Assembly (NCBI GenBank): GCA_964236735.1
Contig: CAXSFM010000003.1
Location: 186,001 to 250,000 of the forward strand
Direction of reading: 5' to 3'
From: JAIVJG01 sp964236735
Lineage (GTDB): Bacteria > Acidobacteriota > Blastocatellia > Pyrinomonadales > Pyrinomonadaceae
Length of the DNA stretch: 64,000 nucleotides
The stretch's first letter is position 1, and each line of letters starts with the position of its first letter. This document shows positions 45,747-56,950 of the stretch, piece by piece. Below the pieces are notes generated by a model that did not search any database, had not been told where the DNA came from, and saw nothing but the letters and a program-made list of their open reading frames with translations. The position numbers and the translations under genes are program-made.

Positions 45747-46346
45747 ATGCGAAAGAGAGTTTCAAAAAATTCCAGAGACATCCACGCAGACGAAGAGCCG
45801 GAGCGACCCGCGCGCCCGATTGATCTCGACAAGGCGCGCGCGCGCACTCTGCAACGCGCGGTGAAATTGCTCGCCGCCAAGCCGCGCTCAATCGGAGAGT
45901 TGCGCGAGCGTCTGCTGGAAAAGGCTTGGACGAACGAAGAGGCCGTGGACGCCGCGCTCGTCAAGTTGAAGGAATACGGCTACGTGGACGACGAGCGTTT
46001 CGCGCACGGTTTCGCATCTTATCGCGTCCGGCAAAAGCCCGTCGGTCGCCAGCGTCTCGCGCGCGATTTGCAGTTGAAGAAAGTCCCGCGCGAGACGGCG
46101 GACGAAGCACTCAGACGTGTCTATGAAGAGACGCCCGAAGAGGAATTGATTACCGCGGCCATCGCCAAACGCCTGCGCCTGCGCGGTCGCCCGGAGACGA
46201 GACAGGAAACCAAAAGCCTCTACGATCATCTGCTGCGACTCGGCTTTCCCTTCGATCTCATCATCCGCAAAGTGCGCGAAGCCTCTGTGCCCGGCCTCGA
46301 TGAAGACGCCACGCAAGCCGATGACATGGACGCTCTTTCCGATTGA
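45747..46346 (+). CDS. recX: Regulatory protein RecX
   Basis: RecX binds and limits RecA filaments. The 199-residue product has the three-helix repeat pattern: ALQRAVKLLAAKPRSIGELRERLLEK, YGYVDDERFAHGFASYRV and the third unit near QETKSLYDHLLRLGFPFDLI. The ATG (MRKRVSKN) is chosen; the longer frame upstream begins in a poorly supported stretch. It precedes alaS on the same strand. Confidence 0.9.
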   Translation: MRKRVSKNSRDIHADEEPERPARPIDLDKARARTLQRAVKLLAAKPRSIGELRERLLEKAWTNEEAVDAALVKLKEYGYVDDERFAHGFASYRVRQKPVGRQRLARDLQLKKVPRETADEALRRVYEETPEEELITAAIAKRLRLRGRPETRQETKSLYDHLLRLGFPFDLIIRKVREASVPGLDEDATQADDMDALSD

Positions 46347-46405
46347 TTTTTGCGCGCCACGCTTCAACTTCGACCGCCCTCACGCGCCGTGCTACACTTC
46401 AAGGA

Positions 46406-46490
46406 AGCGATCAGCGTTCAGCAGTCAGCAATCAGCTTTCAAACTGACCTGAATGCTTTTTGCTGATTGCTGAACGCTGATCGCTGAGTG
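46406..46490. repeat. Palindrome, CAGCAGTCAGC-word family
   Basis: The arms GATCAGCGTTCAGCAGTC and GCTGATTGCTGAACGCTGA are like those of the element at 28325. Its right end is followed by TTTTTT and then the alaS ATG, a layout shared with cysE. Confidence 0.85.
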
Positions 46491-46497
46491 CTTTTTT

Positions 46498-49359
<2,862 letters not shown>

Positions 49360-49446
49360 TAAAACTGATGCGAGAGCGAGCGGCTCTCTGTCAGTACCGC
49401 TTGCAATGCTGACAAAGGCAGTCGCACTCAAATACAAACGGCCTTA

Positions 49447-49493
49447 AAAAGAAGAGACCGCGCAACTTGAAAAATTGTGCGGTCTCTTCTTTT
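49447..49493. terminator. Strong bidirectional terminator
   Basis: AAAAGAAGAGACCGC and its complement pair around a short loop, with A and T runs on both flanks. It lies between alaS and the convergent peptidoglycan-binding protein. Confidence 0.9.
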
Positions 49494-49516
49494 CAACTAA
49501 CCGAAAGCCAAAGTTC

Positions 49517-49879
49517 TTACATCGCTTTCTGCTTGTCCGTCAGAGTGATGTTCATCTTCTCCAACGTCACACGGTTGAGCGTGCCCGTCACTTTCAAGCC
49601 TTCGGCCTCCTGATATTTCTTGAGGCCGGCGCGCGTGTCCGTGTCCAGCTTGCCGGTCATCTCGCCGCTATAAAACCCACGCCCCTTCAAGATCGTCTGC
49701 GCCTGCTTGATTTGATCTTTGTTGGCGCGAAAGACCGGGCCACGTTTCTTCGCGGCGGCGGTGTTGGTGTTGGCGGCGGTGTTGCTTGTGTTTGAGGAAG
49801 TCGGTTTCTGCGTGAACGCGATAGCCGCGCTCGAATGAACGAGCACAGCCACGAAAGCGGCAGTCAACAATCTGTTCAT
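49517..49879 (-). CDS. Exported peptidoglycan-binding protein, 120 aa
   Basis: A signal peptide (ending AFTQ) and an Asn/Thr/Ala-rich linker lead to a PG_binding_1 domain (QIKQAQTILKGRGFYSGEMTGK, TRAGLKKYQEAEGLKVTG). It probably anchors to or senses the cell wall. It is convergent with alaS, and a single gene. GGAGAA precedes the ATG. Confidence 0.88.
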   Translation of the reverse strand: MNRLLTAAFVAVLVHSSAAIAFTQKPTSSNTSNTAANTNTAAAKKRGPVFRANKDQIKQAQTILKGRGFYSGEMTGKLDTDTRAGLKKYQEAEGLKVTGTLNRVTLEKMNITLTDKQKAM

Positions 49880-50248
49880 GTGATTCTCCTAGTCGTGAGG
49901 CGCGCTTTGGAAGAGCGCGCAGGGTTAGATAAAGCCGCGCTTAATTAAGAGGCTTTCATCATACACGCCTTGTCAAGACCCCTTTGGAATTATTCCTTTG
50001 GATGCCCCGCTCAGTTCCCGTATGCAATCTTAAATCCCTGATAATCCACAGCTTAGCTGTTCTGTTAAACTAAAGCTATTATGGTTGAACATATTGAGCC
50101 GATGTGTTATGCTTCTCTTGCGCTCAATTTGAGCGCGACTTGAAGAGCGTGACAAGACGCCGCCACAACGTCTCGGACGCACATTTCGTCAGCTATTCCT
50201 GATTGACCAACTTCTACACACGCTCATCAACCCACACCGGAACACAGC
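49880..50248. other. Gap of 370 bases, no gene
   Basis: This stretch between divergent genes is AT-rich and likely carries the two promoters. No convincing coding frame, hairpin or RNA was seen. Confidence 0.5.
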
Positions 50249-51103
50249 ATGAAAAACGCACTCCTTATTTTGACCGTGTCGCTTCTTTGCGCGGCCTCAG
50301 CTTCCGCCCAGACAGGGATGCGATACCGTTACGATAACTTCGACACGCGCGACGGCGTGCGCGTCGAGCAGCCGCCCGCGCCTCCAAAAATTTTGAAGCC
50401 AACGAAGGTCTCGAAGTATTCCAAAAACGTCCAACTGACGGCACGCAACATCGCCTCAACCGTGCAGCCCGCTGCGAACGTAAACACGCAGGCGGCGGAA
50501 CTCGTCTATACGCGCCGAGGGATGCCGATGATGATCAGCCACTCGCTCGATGGTTTCTCGACGGGCGACGCGAGCATTGATACTTACATCGTCGAATCGG
50601 GCACGCGCAACGGCGTTGACCCGGTCTTGCTCTATTCCATCATGCACCGCGAGTCGTCGTTCAAGCGAATGGCGGTCTCAAACAAAGGCGCGCGCGGGTT
50701 GATGCAATTGATGCCGGGGACGGCGGCGCGTTTCGGCGTCAAAAATATTTTCGATCCACGCCAGAATATCGAAGGCGGCACGCGCTACATACGCTTCCTG
50801 CTCGACATGTTCGACGGCGACGTAGGGTTAACGCTGGCCGGTTACAACGCCGGCGAGGGCGCTGTTCTCAAGTACGGGCGGCGCGTGCCTCCCTACAGCG
50901 AGACGCAGGAATACGTCCGCCGCATCTCAGAGCGTTACAATCTGATGCGCGACCCGCAGACGGCGCGGCGCGCGAACTCCGTCACGCGCGCGCAGGTGGC
51001 GGCCATGAGTTCCAACGAGAAGTCCGAGGCGATCAGCCTCTACGAACAGAGCGTGTCCGCCGTGCGACTGCCGGACGGAAAGCTGCGGCTCGTCAGTCAG
51101 TAA
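50249..51103 (+). CDS. Lytic transglycosylase (SLT domain), 284 aa
   Basis: A signal peptide (ending ASA-Q) is followed by a linker and an SLT domain with catalytic Glu135 in IMHRESSFKR, then GLMQLMPGTA, and the classic AGYNAGEGAV near 210. It cleaves the MurNAc-GlcNAc bond of peptidoglycan in the periplasm, forming 1,6-anhydro ends. It stands alone and has a terminator 30 bases downstream. Confidence 0.95.
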   Translation: MKNALLILTVSLLCAASASAQTGMRYRYDNFDTRDGVRVEQPPAPPKILKPTKVSKYSKNVQLTARNIASTVQPAANVNTQAAELVYTRRGMPMMISHSLDGFSTGDASIDTYIVESGTRNGVDPVLLYSIMHRESSFKRMAVSNKGARGLMQLMPGTAARFGVKNIFDPRQNIEGGTRYIRFLLDMFDGDVGLTLAGYNAGEGAVLKYGRRVPPYSETQEYVRRISERYNLMRDPQTARRANSVTRAQVAAMSSNEKSEAISLYEQSVSAVRLPDGKLRLVSQ

Positions 51104-51136
51104 AAGAGCGGGCGACGGCGGCCTTCAAAAAGAGTT

Positions 51137-51175
51137 GGGACGGATTGCGTGAGGCATCCGTCCCTTTTCATTTTT
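51137..51175 (+). terminator. Intrinsic terminator
   Basis: GGGACGGAT and ATCCGTCCC form a stem followed by TTTTCATTTTT, just downstream of the transglycosylase gene. Confidence 0.9.
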
Positions 51176-51287
51176 AGCGCGCGCGTTCTCGCGGTATGAT
51201 TGGCGCGCGCGTCCCTTTCAACAGGCCGCGCGCCTTAATTTTTTCAGCGTTGTTGGCGAAATATCGAATTGATTGAACGTCGAATCT

Positions 51288-52820
51288 ATGTCAACTAATG
51301 ATACGAACGCGCGTCGTCGCCGTGCGCTCTTGGTGGCGAGCGGTGCGGACATGGAGAGAGTTCGCGTCGAACTCGTCGCAGCAGACTATGAGGTTTCCGT
51401 CGTGGTGGCAGCGGAGCAAGCCGAGCGGGCAATCGCGGAGTCCGCGCCGGATGTCCTGCTCATCGCTTTCGATGACGACGAGAACACGTCGCAACTGATT
51501 GCGCTGGCAAGGCGTCTGCGCTCCGCACCGGCGACCTACGCGCTGCCGCTCATCTTTCTGTTTCGCGAAGACGGGCGCGCGCTCCGCCACGCGGCGCTCA
51601 AGGTTGGCGCGGACGATTATCTGGCGCAGGCGGCTTCGGGCGCGGAAGTGTGCGCTCGTCTCGAAGCCCTGTTCTGGCGCGCGGAAGTCGGGCGACGAAA
51701 CGCGCCCGTCGCCGGCGATCAGCGTCTGGAAATTGATAACTTCCTGCTGCTGCTCGACCACATCGGCGCGGACGCGAACAGCGGCGCGCGTGGCGCGGTC
51801 GCGCTCGTCGGATTGGCTGAAGGCGGCGCGACGATGAACGACGCGGAGGCCGAGCGCGCGCTGGCTGAAGCTCACGGTTTTTTCAAACTCAACTTGCGCC
51901 GCATTGACGGCGTCGCGTTCTACGGGCCGGCCATTCTGCTCGTCTATCTGCCACGCATGAACGCCGCCGACGCACAGTCCACTCTGTCACATCTGCGCGA
52001 AGAATTTTCTGAGGCGCGTCCCAATTTTGATTTAGCAGCCGGCGTCGCTGTGTTCCCTGCGAACGGCGTCGAGATCGAAAAACTCATCGAAGAGGCGGAA
52101 GTTTCGCTGAACTCCGCGCGCGCTCGCGATTCATCCACGCGCGTCGTCGCTTTCGGCGTACAGGATGAATTTGGAGCTGAAGTTTTGCCCGCGCCCCGCG
52201 TCGAAGAGTCGCGCGTGGACAATCGTGAGCGCACGAGAGAGAGGGCACGCGCCGCCGATGCGGGCAAGCGTGCAGTTCAAGCGGTGCGCGAGAAGGCGCA
52301 GCCCGATGCTTCCGACATTCCGGTCATGCCACACTCGAAGCCGGGCGCGACGTTGGACGGCGGCGATGGCAACGATGGCGGGATGCGACAGGAAGTGTCT
52401 GATGCGGTCAGACAGGAGCGCGAGTTGCGCGCGCGTGGCGTGCAGATGCCGCGCCGCTTATTGCTGGCGGTCTCGGACGCGGCGCGGATGGCGCAGGTCA
52501 ATCTCTTGATTCGCTCGGCGGCTTACGAAGTGCGCGCGGCTTTCGACGGTCAGCAGGCTCTGAGTCTGCTACGCATCGAGCGGCCAGACCTTTTGATCGT
52601 TGATTACGAACTGCACGACATGAACGGGGTCGAGATGTTGAAGCGTCTGCGCCGGCAGTCAGGCGGGAGACTAACGCCGCCCGCGCTGCTCTTGCTGCCC
52701 GCCGGGCATGAAGGCGTCGGCGACAAAGCGTCTGAGGTCGGCGTGCGTTCAATCATCAACCTGCCGTATGATCCCGCCGAACTACTCAACAGCATCCGCA
52801 GCGCGGGGAGCGCGGACTAA
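51288..52820 (+). CDS. Receiver - degenerate GGDEF - receiver protein, 510 aa
   Basis: The N-terminal receiver is degenerate: it lacks the acidic pair (LLVASGAD) and has Ala60 instead of the phosphoacceptor Asp. The middle domain has the general shape of a GGDEF domain (ILLVYLPRMNAADAQSTL, DLAAGVAVFPANG, LIEEAEVSLNSARA) but the signature reads YGPAI, so it is unlikely to make c-di-GMP. The C-terminal receiver keeps an Asp near residue 439 (LLIVDYELHDMNGVEML). It is followed by a zinc-ribbon PH-domain protein whose ribosome site overlaps the stop. Confidence 0.85.
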   Translation: MSTNDTNARRRRALLVASGADMERVRVELVAADYEVSVVVAAEQAERAIAESAPDVLLIAFDDDENTSQLIALARRLRSAPATYALPLIFLFREDGRALRHAALKVGADDYLAQAASGAEVCARLEALFWRAEVGRRNAPVAGDQRLEIDNFLLLLDHIGADANSGARGAVALVGLAEGGATMNDAEAERALAEAHGFFKLNLRRIDGVAFYGPAILLVYLPRMNAADAQSTLSHLREEFSEARPNFDLAAGVAVFPANGVEIEKLIEEAEVSLNSARARDSSTRVVAFGVQDEFGAEVLPAPRVEESRVDNRERTRERARAADAGKRAVQAVREKAQPDASDIPVMPHSKPGATLDGGDGNDGGMRQEVSDAVRQERELRARGVQMPRRLLLAVSDAARMAQVNLLIRSAAYEVRAAFDGQQALSLLRIERPDLLIVDYELHDMNGVEMLKRLRRQSGGRLTPPALLLLPAGHEGVGDKASEVGVRSIINLPYDPAELLNSIRSAGSAD

Positions 52821-52833
52821 GGAGTTTCTGCCA

Positions 52834-53532
52834 ATGGATTACTGCACAAATTGCGGCGCGCATCTGAATCCGGCCTCGCGCTTCTGCGGCTCCTGCGGCG
52901 CGAACGCGGACGCGGAGGAAACAAGAGTTGCCTCTGAAGAGACGCGCGTCTCTCCAACGCGCAGGCCAACATCGTCGCAGTCGCCGCAACCCGTTAGCCC
53001 TCGCCCGTCCGTGAATCAGCAGCAGAGTGTCATGCCACAACAGCCCGTCACGGCGGCGCGCGTCGGCGAACAGGAGACGGACGAGCGCGTCATCTTCAAG
53101 GTCAGTCCGACGCTGCTCTTCATCAAGGTCGGCTACGTGCTGGCCGCGCTCGGTGGACTCGTGCTGATTGCGCTGCTGGCGCTTATCCGCAACACGATGG
53201 CCGTCCCGCTTTACGTTTCAATCCCGCTCGCGCTCGCGTTGCTGCTCATCCCCGCGTACTATCACGTCAAGCGCAACATGGTCAGCTACACGCTCACCGA
53301 CTCGAAGATTGAGATTGACCGTGGCTTTCTCTCAAGGACGACGCGCAATCTCCCGCTTCGCAACATACAGGACGTGTCCATCACTTCGACCGTCCTCCAG
53401 CGACTGCTCAAGTTCGGCGACGTGGTGGTGGACAACGCGAGCGAGCAGGGCGGCAATACCGTGCTCCGCAACATTCCAGACCCGCGACGCCACGCAGATC
53501 TCCTGCTGCGCGAACTCAGGCGCTGGCGCTGA
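52834..53532 (+). CDS. Zinc-ribbon and PH-domain membrane protein, 232 aa
   Basis: An N-terminal double zinc-ribbon (CTNCGAHLNPASRFCGSCG) is followed by a Ser/Pro/Gln-rich linker. Two membrane helices (VLAALGGLVLIALLALI and PLYVSIPLALALLLIPAYY) come next, then a bPH_2 domain (MVSYTLTDSKIEIDRGFL, LPLRNIQDVSITSTVLQ). The family is widespread in bacteria with unknown role. The start has TAAGGAG overlapping the stop of the preceding regulator gene, suggesting translational coupling. Confidence 0.88.
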   Translation: MDYCTNCGAHLNPASRFCGSCGANADAEETRVASEETRVSPTRRPTSSQSPQPVSPRPSVNQQQSVMPQQPVTAARVGEQETDERVIFKVSPTLLFIKVGYVLAALGGLVLIALLALIRNTMAVPLYVSIPLALALLLIPAYYHVKRNMVSYTLTDSKIEIDRGFLSRTTRNLPLRNIQDVSITSTVLQRLLKFGDVVVDNASEQGGNTVLRNIPDPRRHADLLLRELRRWR

Positions 53533-53672
53533 CTCAACTTCCCGACTTATGATTCAATGAGGGCGGAACTAACACAACGGCGACGGTGTCTAAATCATCT
53601 AAAATTACTGCCGGCCAGAGCAATTTATCGTGACACCGGCTCGAATCCTGTCTTTGCCTGAAAGGTTTCATT

Positions 53673-54422
53673 GTGCGCGTCTCAACTTTGTCGAAGCTGA
53701 TTCTCAACGTCTCGCTCCTTGTACTCGTCTTCGTCGTTCCGGCGTCGGCTCAGGAGCAAGATGTGCCCATCATCGTCCAGCATCTACCCGAATGGCAGGA
53801 CACGCAAAAGCACGCGGTTTATGCCGCAAATTTACCCGCGCTGCAACAGGCGGCGAGCAATAAACCCGCGCTCGACGCCGTCTCCTTCGCGGGCGGGACA
53901 GAGGCCGCCACCGCTGTCTATGGCGCGGCGCGTCTTGTCGTCGTCGAATTCACGACGCCGCAGTACGCTTCCGACAACGACGCGCGCGTCAACGAACGTA
54001 TCGCGCAACTTCGCGACAAAGGCCAGCTTGTTCCATCAGCTTACAAGCGCGTCGGCAACTACCTCGTCTTCGTCTTCGACGCGGCGGACGCGGCCTCTGC
54101 CGATGAACTAATCTCGAACGTCAAGTATGAAAAGGACGTGCGCTGGTTGGGCAGGAATCCGCACGCGGCCAACATCGCCATGCGTCATTACACGGCGACG
54201 ATGGGTCACGTCATCCTCTCGTCAATGATCACGACGGGCGCATCCATCCTTTTGTGTTTAAGTGTCGGCGGACTCCTCGGCGGCGCGATTTTTATGTACC
54301 GCCGCGCCAAGGGTGGCGCGCATGAAGTCTTTTCGGACGCAGGCGGCATGATGCGACTCAATCTTGAGGAGCTAAACCCCAAAATCCATAGCTCGAACTT
54401 GCTCGACAGCGGTGAGAAATAA
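53673..54422 (+). CDS. Exported protein with C-terminal anchor, 249 aa
   Basis: A GTG start leads a signal peptide ending ASAQ-E. The mature region (YAANLPALQQAASNKPALDA, AARLVVVEFTTPQYASDND, FVFDAADAASADELI) has no family that I know. One membrane segment (ILLCLSVGGLLGGAIFMY) is followed by a short cytoplasmic tail. Topology would be a periplasmic domain with a C-terminal anchor. A terminator follows at 54455. Confidence 0.75.
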   Translation: MRVSTLSKLILNVSLLVLVFVVPASAQEQDVPIIVQHLPEWQDTQKHAVYAANLPALQQAASNKPALDAVSFAGGTEAATAVYGAARLVVVEFTTPQYASDNDARVNERIAQLRDKGQLVPSAYKRVGNYLVFVFDAADAASADELISNVKYEKDVRWLGRNPHAANIAMRHYTATMGHVILSSMITTGASILLCLSVGGLLGGAIFMYRRAKGGAHEVFSDAGGMMRLNLEELNPKIHSSNLLDSGEK

Positions 54423-54454
54423 GACAAGCTCTCAAACATTCGCGGATAAAAAAA

Positions 54455-54490
54455 AGCTCCACGAGCATGAAACTCGTGGAGCTTTGTTGT
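54455..54490 (+). terminator. Intrinsic terminator
   Basis: AAGCTCCACGAG and CTCGTGGAGCTT are an exact stem with an A-run before and TTGTTGTTT after. It serves the gene to its left. Confidence 0.85.
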
Positions 54491-54509
54491 TTATAAGTCC
54501 GTTGTCGTT

Positions 54510-54760
54510 ATCCAAAGACAAAAAGAATGCGGGTTGCTAATCCATCTGCGGAGTTCCCCCAAACCCGTACAGACTAATTAGCAACCCGCTAACCAATTCG
54601 CTCTTTAACTGCTCCGCCGGTAAATGCTCCGTTCCCCAAAAGAGCATCACCTGCTTATGACTGAGAGAAAACCTCCCCCAAAGTTTTCACTCACCAGCCG
54701 TCTCCGAGCCTGACCCATTAACCTTTACAGTCTTTTATTTTTCTGCGCTTTCTCTAAGCA
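54510..54760 (-). ncRNA. Candidate structured RNA with three GGGGGA-loop hairpins
   Basis: On the minus strand three stem-loops carry the loop text TTTGGGGGA or TTTTGGGGA: the first near 54668-54687, the second at 54625-54646 (TGCTC/GAGCA stem) and the third inside a 13-bp stem at 54529-54589 (ATTAGCAACCCGC). The last stem precedes a T-run, like a terminator. There is no coding frame. GGA loops are typical of CsrA/RsmA target RNAs, but the class is not known and a weak -10 (CATAAT) lies upstream. Confidence 0.45.
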
Positions 54761-55151
54761 ATGATTATGCCAAATAGTCTCTCGTCTAAATCGAGAAGCG
54801 ATGATTTTCAAGCGGTCTCCAGTAAATTTCATAAAAGAGCAGCTTTTAACTAACTCGACGGAGAACTAAGCATTCCTTATCAAATCTCAACGCGCGGCGA
54901 GCCTGTCTTTTTTTAATACTTTCGATGCCAGCAATTGTCTGGAAATGAGTCGCCGGCGTCATAGATTATGGCTTAAGTCTTCGGTAGCTCAACGAAAAGG
55001 AGGACGTATTTTTAACGCGCCTGTCTGCACTGTTGGTTTAGCCCGTCACGAAGCGGACAGCAGTGAAAATCTTTTGAGAGAACTTTCATCTGAAACCCGC
55101 TTTATTGAACGCAGGCTAACCACTCGCAGCAACTTTCAAGGAGGCATTCAC
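54761..55151. other. Gap of 390 bases, mostly AT-rich
   Basis: No convincing gene is seen. It could hold the promoters for the candidate RNA and for the small secreted peptide, whose start has AAGGAGG. Confidence 0.4.
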
Positions 55152-55349
55152 ATGCATTTACTGATTCCATTCATTCTCGTATTCACAATGATTACCGGCG
55201 GCCCAACCGGACGCAGACAACCGCCGCCGCCCGCTCCGCCGATCATAACCACAATCACGCCGGTTGACGAAACCGACAGTCCGGGACTGTGCATGGCTCC
55301 GGCAACAGCAAAGTCAACGGGCGACGTGACGGTTAGTCCCTGCCCGTAA
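55152..55349 (+). CDS. Small exported proline-rich peptide, 65 aa
   Basis: AAGGAGG lies 8 bases before the ATG. A short signal peptide (MHLLIPFILVFTMITG) leads to a Pro-rich segment (RQPPPPAPPIITTIT) and a tail with two Cys (CMAPATAKSTGDVTVSPCP) that could form a disulfide. No family is recognised. The ribosome site supports the gene; the longer frame upstream is not credible. A terminator follows. Confidence 0.6.
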   Translation: MHLLIPFILVFTMITGGPTGRRQPPPPAPPIITTITPVDETDSPGLCMAPATAKSTGDVTVSPCP

Positions 55350-55420
55350 GCCCGGACGTAATAGACGCTGACAAGGGACGTGCATGGATTTTCGAGGATC
55401 ATTATCCGCGTCGGAAACAT

Positions 55421-55467
55421 AAGAGGGGCGGCTGGTTTTTCAAAACTCCAGCCGCCCCTCTTGTTTA
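55421..55467. terminator. Bidirectional terminator
   Basis: AAGAGGGGCGGCTGG and CCAGCCGCCCCTCTT form a strong stem with T-rich flank, between the secreted peptide and the convergent asparaginase. Confidence 0.88.
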
Positions 55468-55511
55468 ATGATTTGATGAAGTGTTGTTGGATTAACCGAG
55501 ACGACGCTTCC

Positions 55512-56594
55512 TCAAACGCGCGTCTCTGTCATCTCCAACTCAAACGACGCGCGCACCTCGCCCACCTCATCTCCCCTGTGATTGCGGACGGCGAATCGCG
55601 CGTAGGGCGAGAGCGCAGCGAGCGCGGCGTCATCTAAAACGCCCAGTTGCCGCAGGGATTCGATGGCGACCGTGGGACGCGCGCGGCGGTCTTCCCCGTC
55701 TTCGATCTTGAAGGCCAGACCCAGCCCACGCGGCCATTCGGGCGATGGCAGCACACCCGCCGTATATACTCCCTCCGCGCCAACTTTGGAGATAACGCGC
55801 CCGCCTGTCGCGCGCATCACTTCCGTATCGAAACGCTCCGTCATGCCGCCGACCATTTCCGGGTATGCGCCCATCGCCGCGACGAGCCGCGCGCCAGCCA
55901 TTCTATCTTCTTCGCTGAAGTCGGCGGCAGAAGATGTTGTCACCAGACGCGCGTACATCAAAGCCATCGCACGCACCGTGACGCCGAAGACCGGCACGCC
56001 GCAACCGTCCACACCGACGGCGATGTCTTCAAGCGGCACGCCGGAAAATTGAGCGACGATGTGCGCGACGGCGAGTTGGACGGGATTATTCGGCTGGTCG
56101 TAAGTCTCCGTCTGCGCGCCGAGGTGCAAAGCGAGCGCGAGCATCCCCGCGTGCTTGCCGGAGCAGTTATTTTGCAGGACGTTCGGCGACTCGCCGCGCG
56201 CGCGCAGGGCTTCGGCAGCCTCGCGTCCAAACGGCTCGTGAACTCCACACTTGAGAGCGCTTTCGTGCAGGCCGATCTTCCTGAGCATTCCCGCCACCGT
56301 CTCGACGTGTATGTCCTCGCCGCTGTGCGAGCCGCAGGCGATAGCGATCTCTTGTTCGTTGAAGTGGAAACGGTCAGCCGCGCCCGACGCAACGAGCGGG
56401 AAAGATTGAAACGGTTTGGCCGACGAGCGCAGAAAAGTCAGCGTTTCGGGTGCGCCCAGACGCGCGACGATTTGACCGTCGCCGTCCAACGCCACGATGT
56501 GCCCGCGATGGCGCGATTCCGTAATCGCACCGCGCCGGACTTCGACGAGCGGCGCAGGCTGCGGGATATTTGAATTTTGTTCGTTCTGCTTCAT
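55512..56594 (-). CDS. Type II-like L-asparaginase (Rhizobium etli AnsA-type)
   Basis: The 360-residue product matches the asparaginase family PF06089. Characteristic text is SSAKPFQSFPLV, CGSHSGEDIHVETV, NNCSGKHAGMLALA and VDGCGVPVFGVTVRAM. It hydrolyses asparagine to aspartate and ammonia in the cytoplasm. The start MKQNEQNSN is chosen because the longer frame is Arg-rich and unlike the family. It is downstream of the 3D-domain gene on the same strand, separated by a terminator hairpin. Confidence 0.92.
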   Translation of the reverse strand: MKQNEQNSNIPQPAPLVEVRRGAITESRHRGHIVALDGDGQIVARLGAPETLTFLRSSAKPFQSFPLVASGAADRFHFNEQEIAIACGSHSGEDIHVETVAGMLRKIGLHESALKCGVHEPFGREAAEALRARGESPNVLQNNCSGKHAGMLALALHLGAQTETYDQPNNPVQLAVAHIVAQFSGVPLEDIAVGVDGCGVPVFGVTVRAMALMYARLVTTSSAADFSEEDRMAGARLVAAMGAYPEMVGGMTERFDTEVMRATGGRVISKVGAEGVYTAGVLPSPEWPRGLGLAFKIEDGEDRRARPTVAIESLRQLGVLDDAALAALSPYARFAVRNHRGDEVGEVRASFELEMTETRV

Positions 56595-56875
56595 CGTCAA
56601 CGGGCAAGTTCGATGCGCGCCTGTGACGCGCGAACGGCGCACGACAAGCGTCTCTCTTCACTCCGCAAATCAGCGCGGCGGGAGTGTCGAATGCGGCTCC
56701 AAAATTTCAGGGTACGAAAGTCTGGCAGCATCTTATCCACACGAGCCTCAGCCCGCAACTTCAACTCGCCAAGTTGCGCCTCTTTCTCGCGCTTGAGGAC
56801 GGGCGACGCCATCAGCTTCGGGCGAACAACTCCGCTTTCCGGCGCACACATAATTCGTCGATGCTAAAAAGCAAA

Positions 56876-56902
56876 GGCCGCTGTCTTTGTTAACAGCGGC
56901 CT
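56876..56902 (-). terminator. Terminator of the 3D-domain gene
   Basis: AGGCCGCTGT and ACAGCGGCCT pair closely around nine bases, and on the minus strand TTTGCTTTTTAG follows. It lies about 50 bases after the stop. Confidence 0.8.
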
Positions 56903-56950
56903 CGCCCGGCTCCGGCTTAACATCGCCCGGAGAGTTTTTCATGTTAATGG

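Noticed and set aside
53580..53672. tRNA-like T-loop text (GGCTCGAATCC)
   Set aside because: No acceptor, D or anticodon arms can be built around it.
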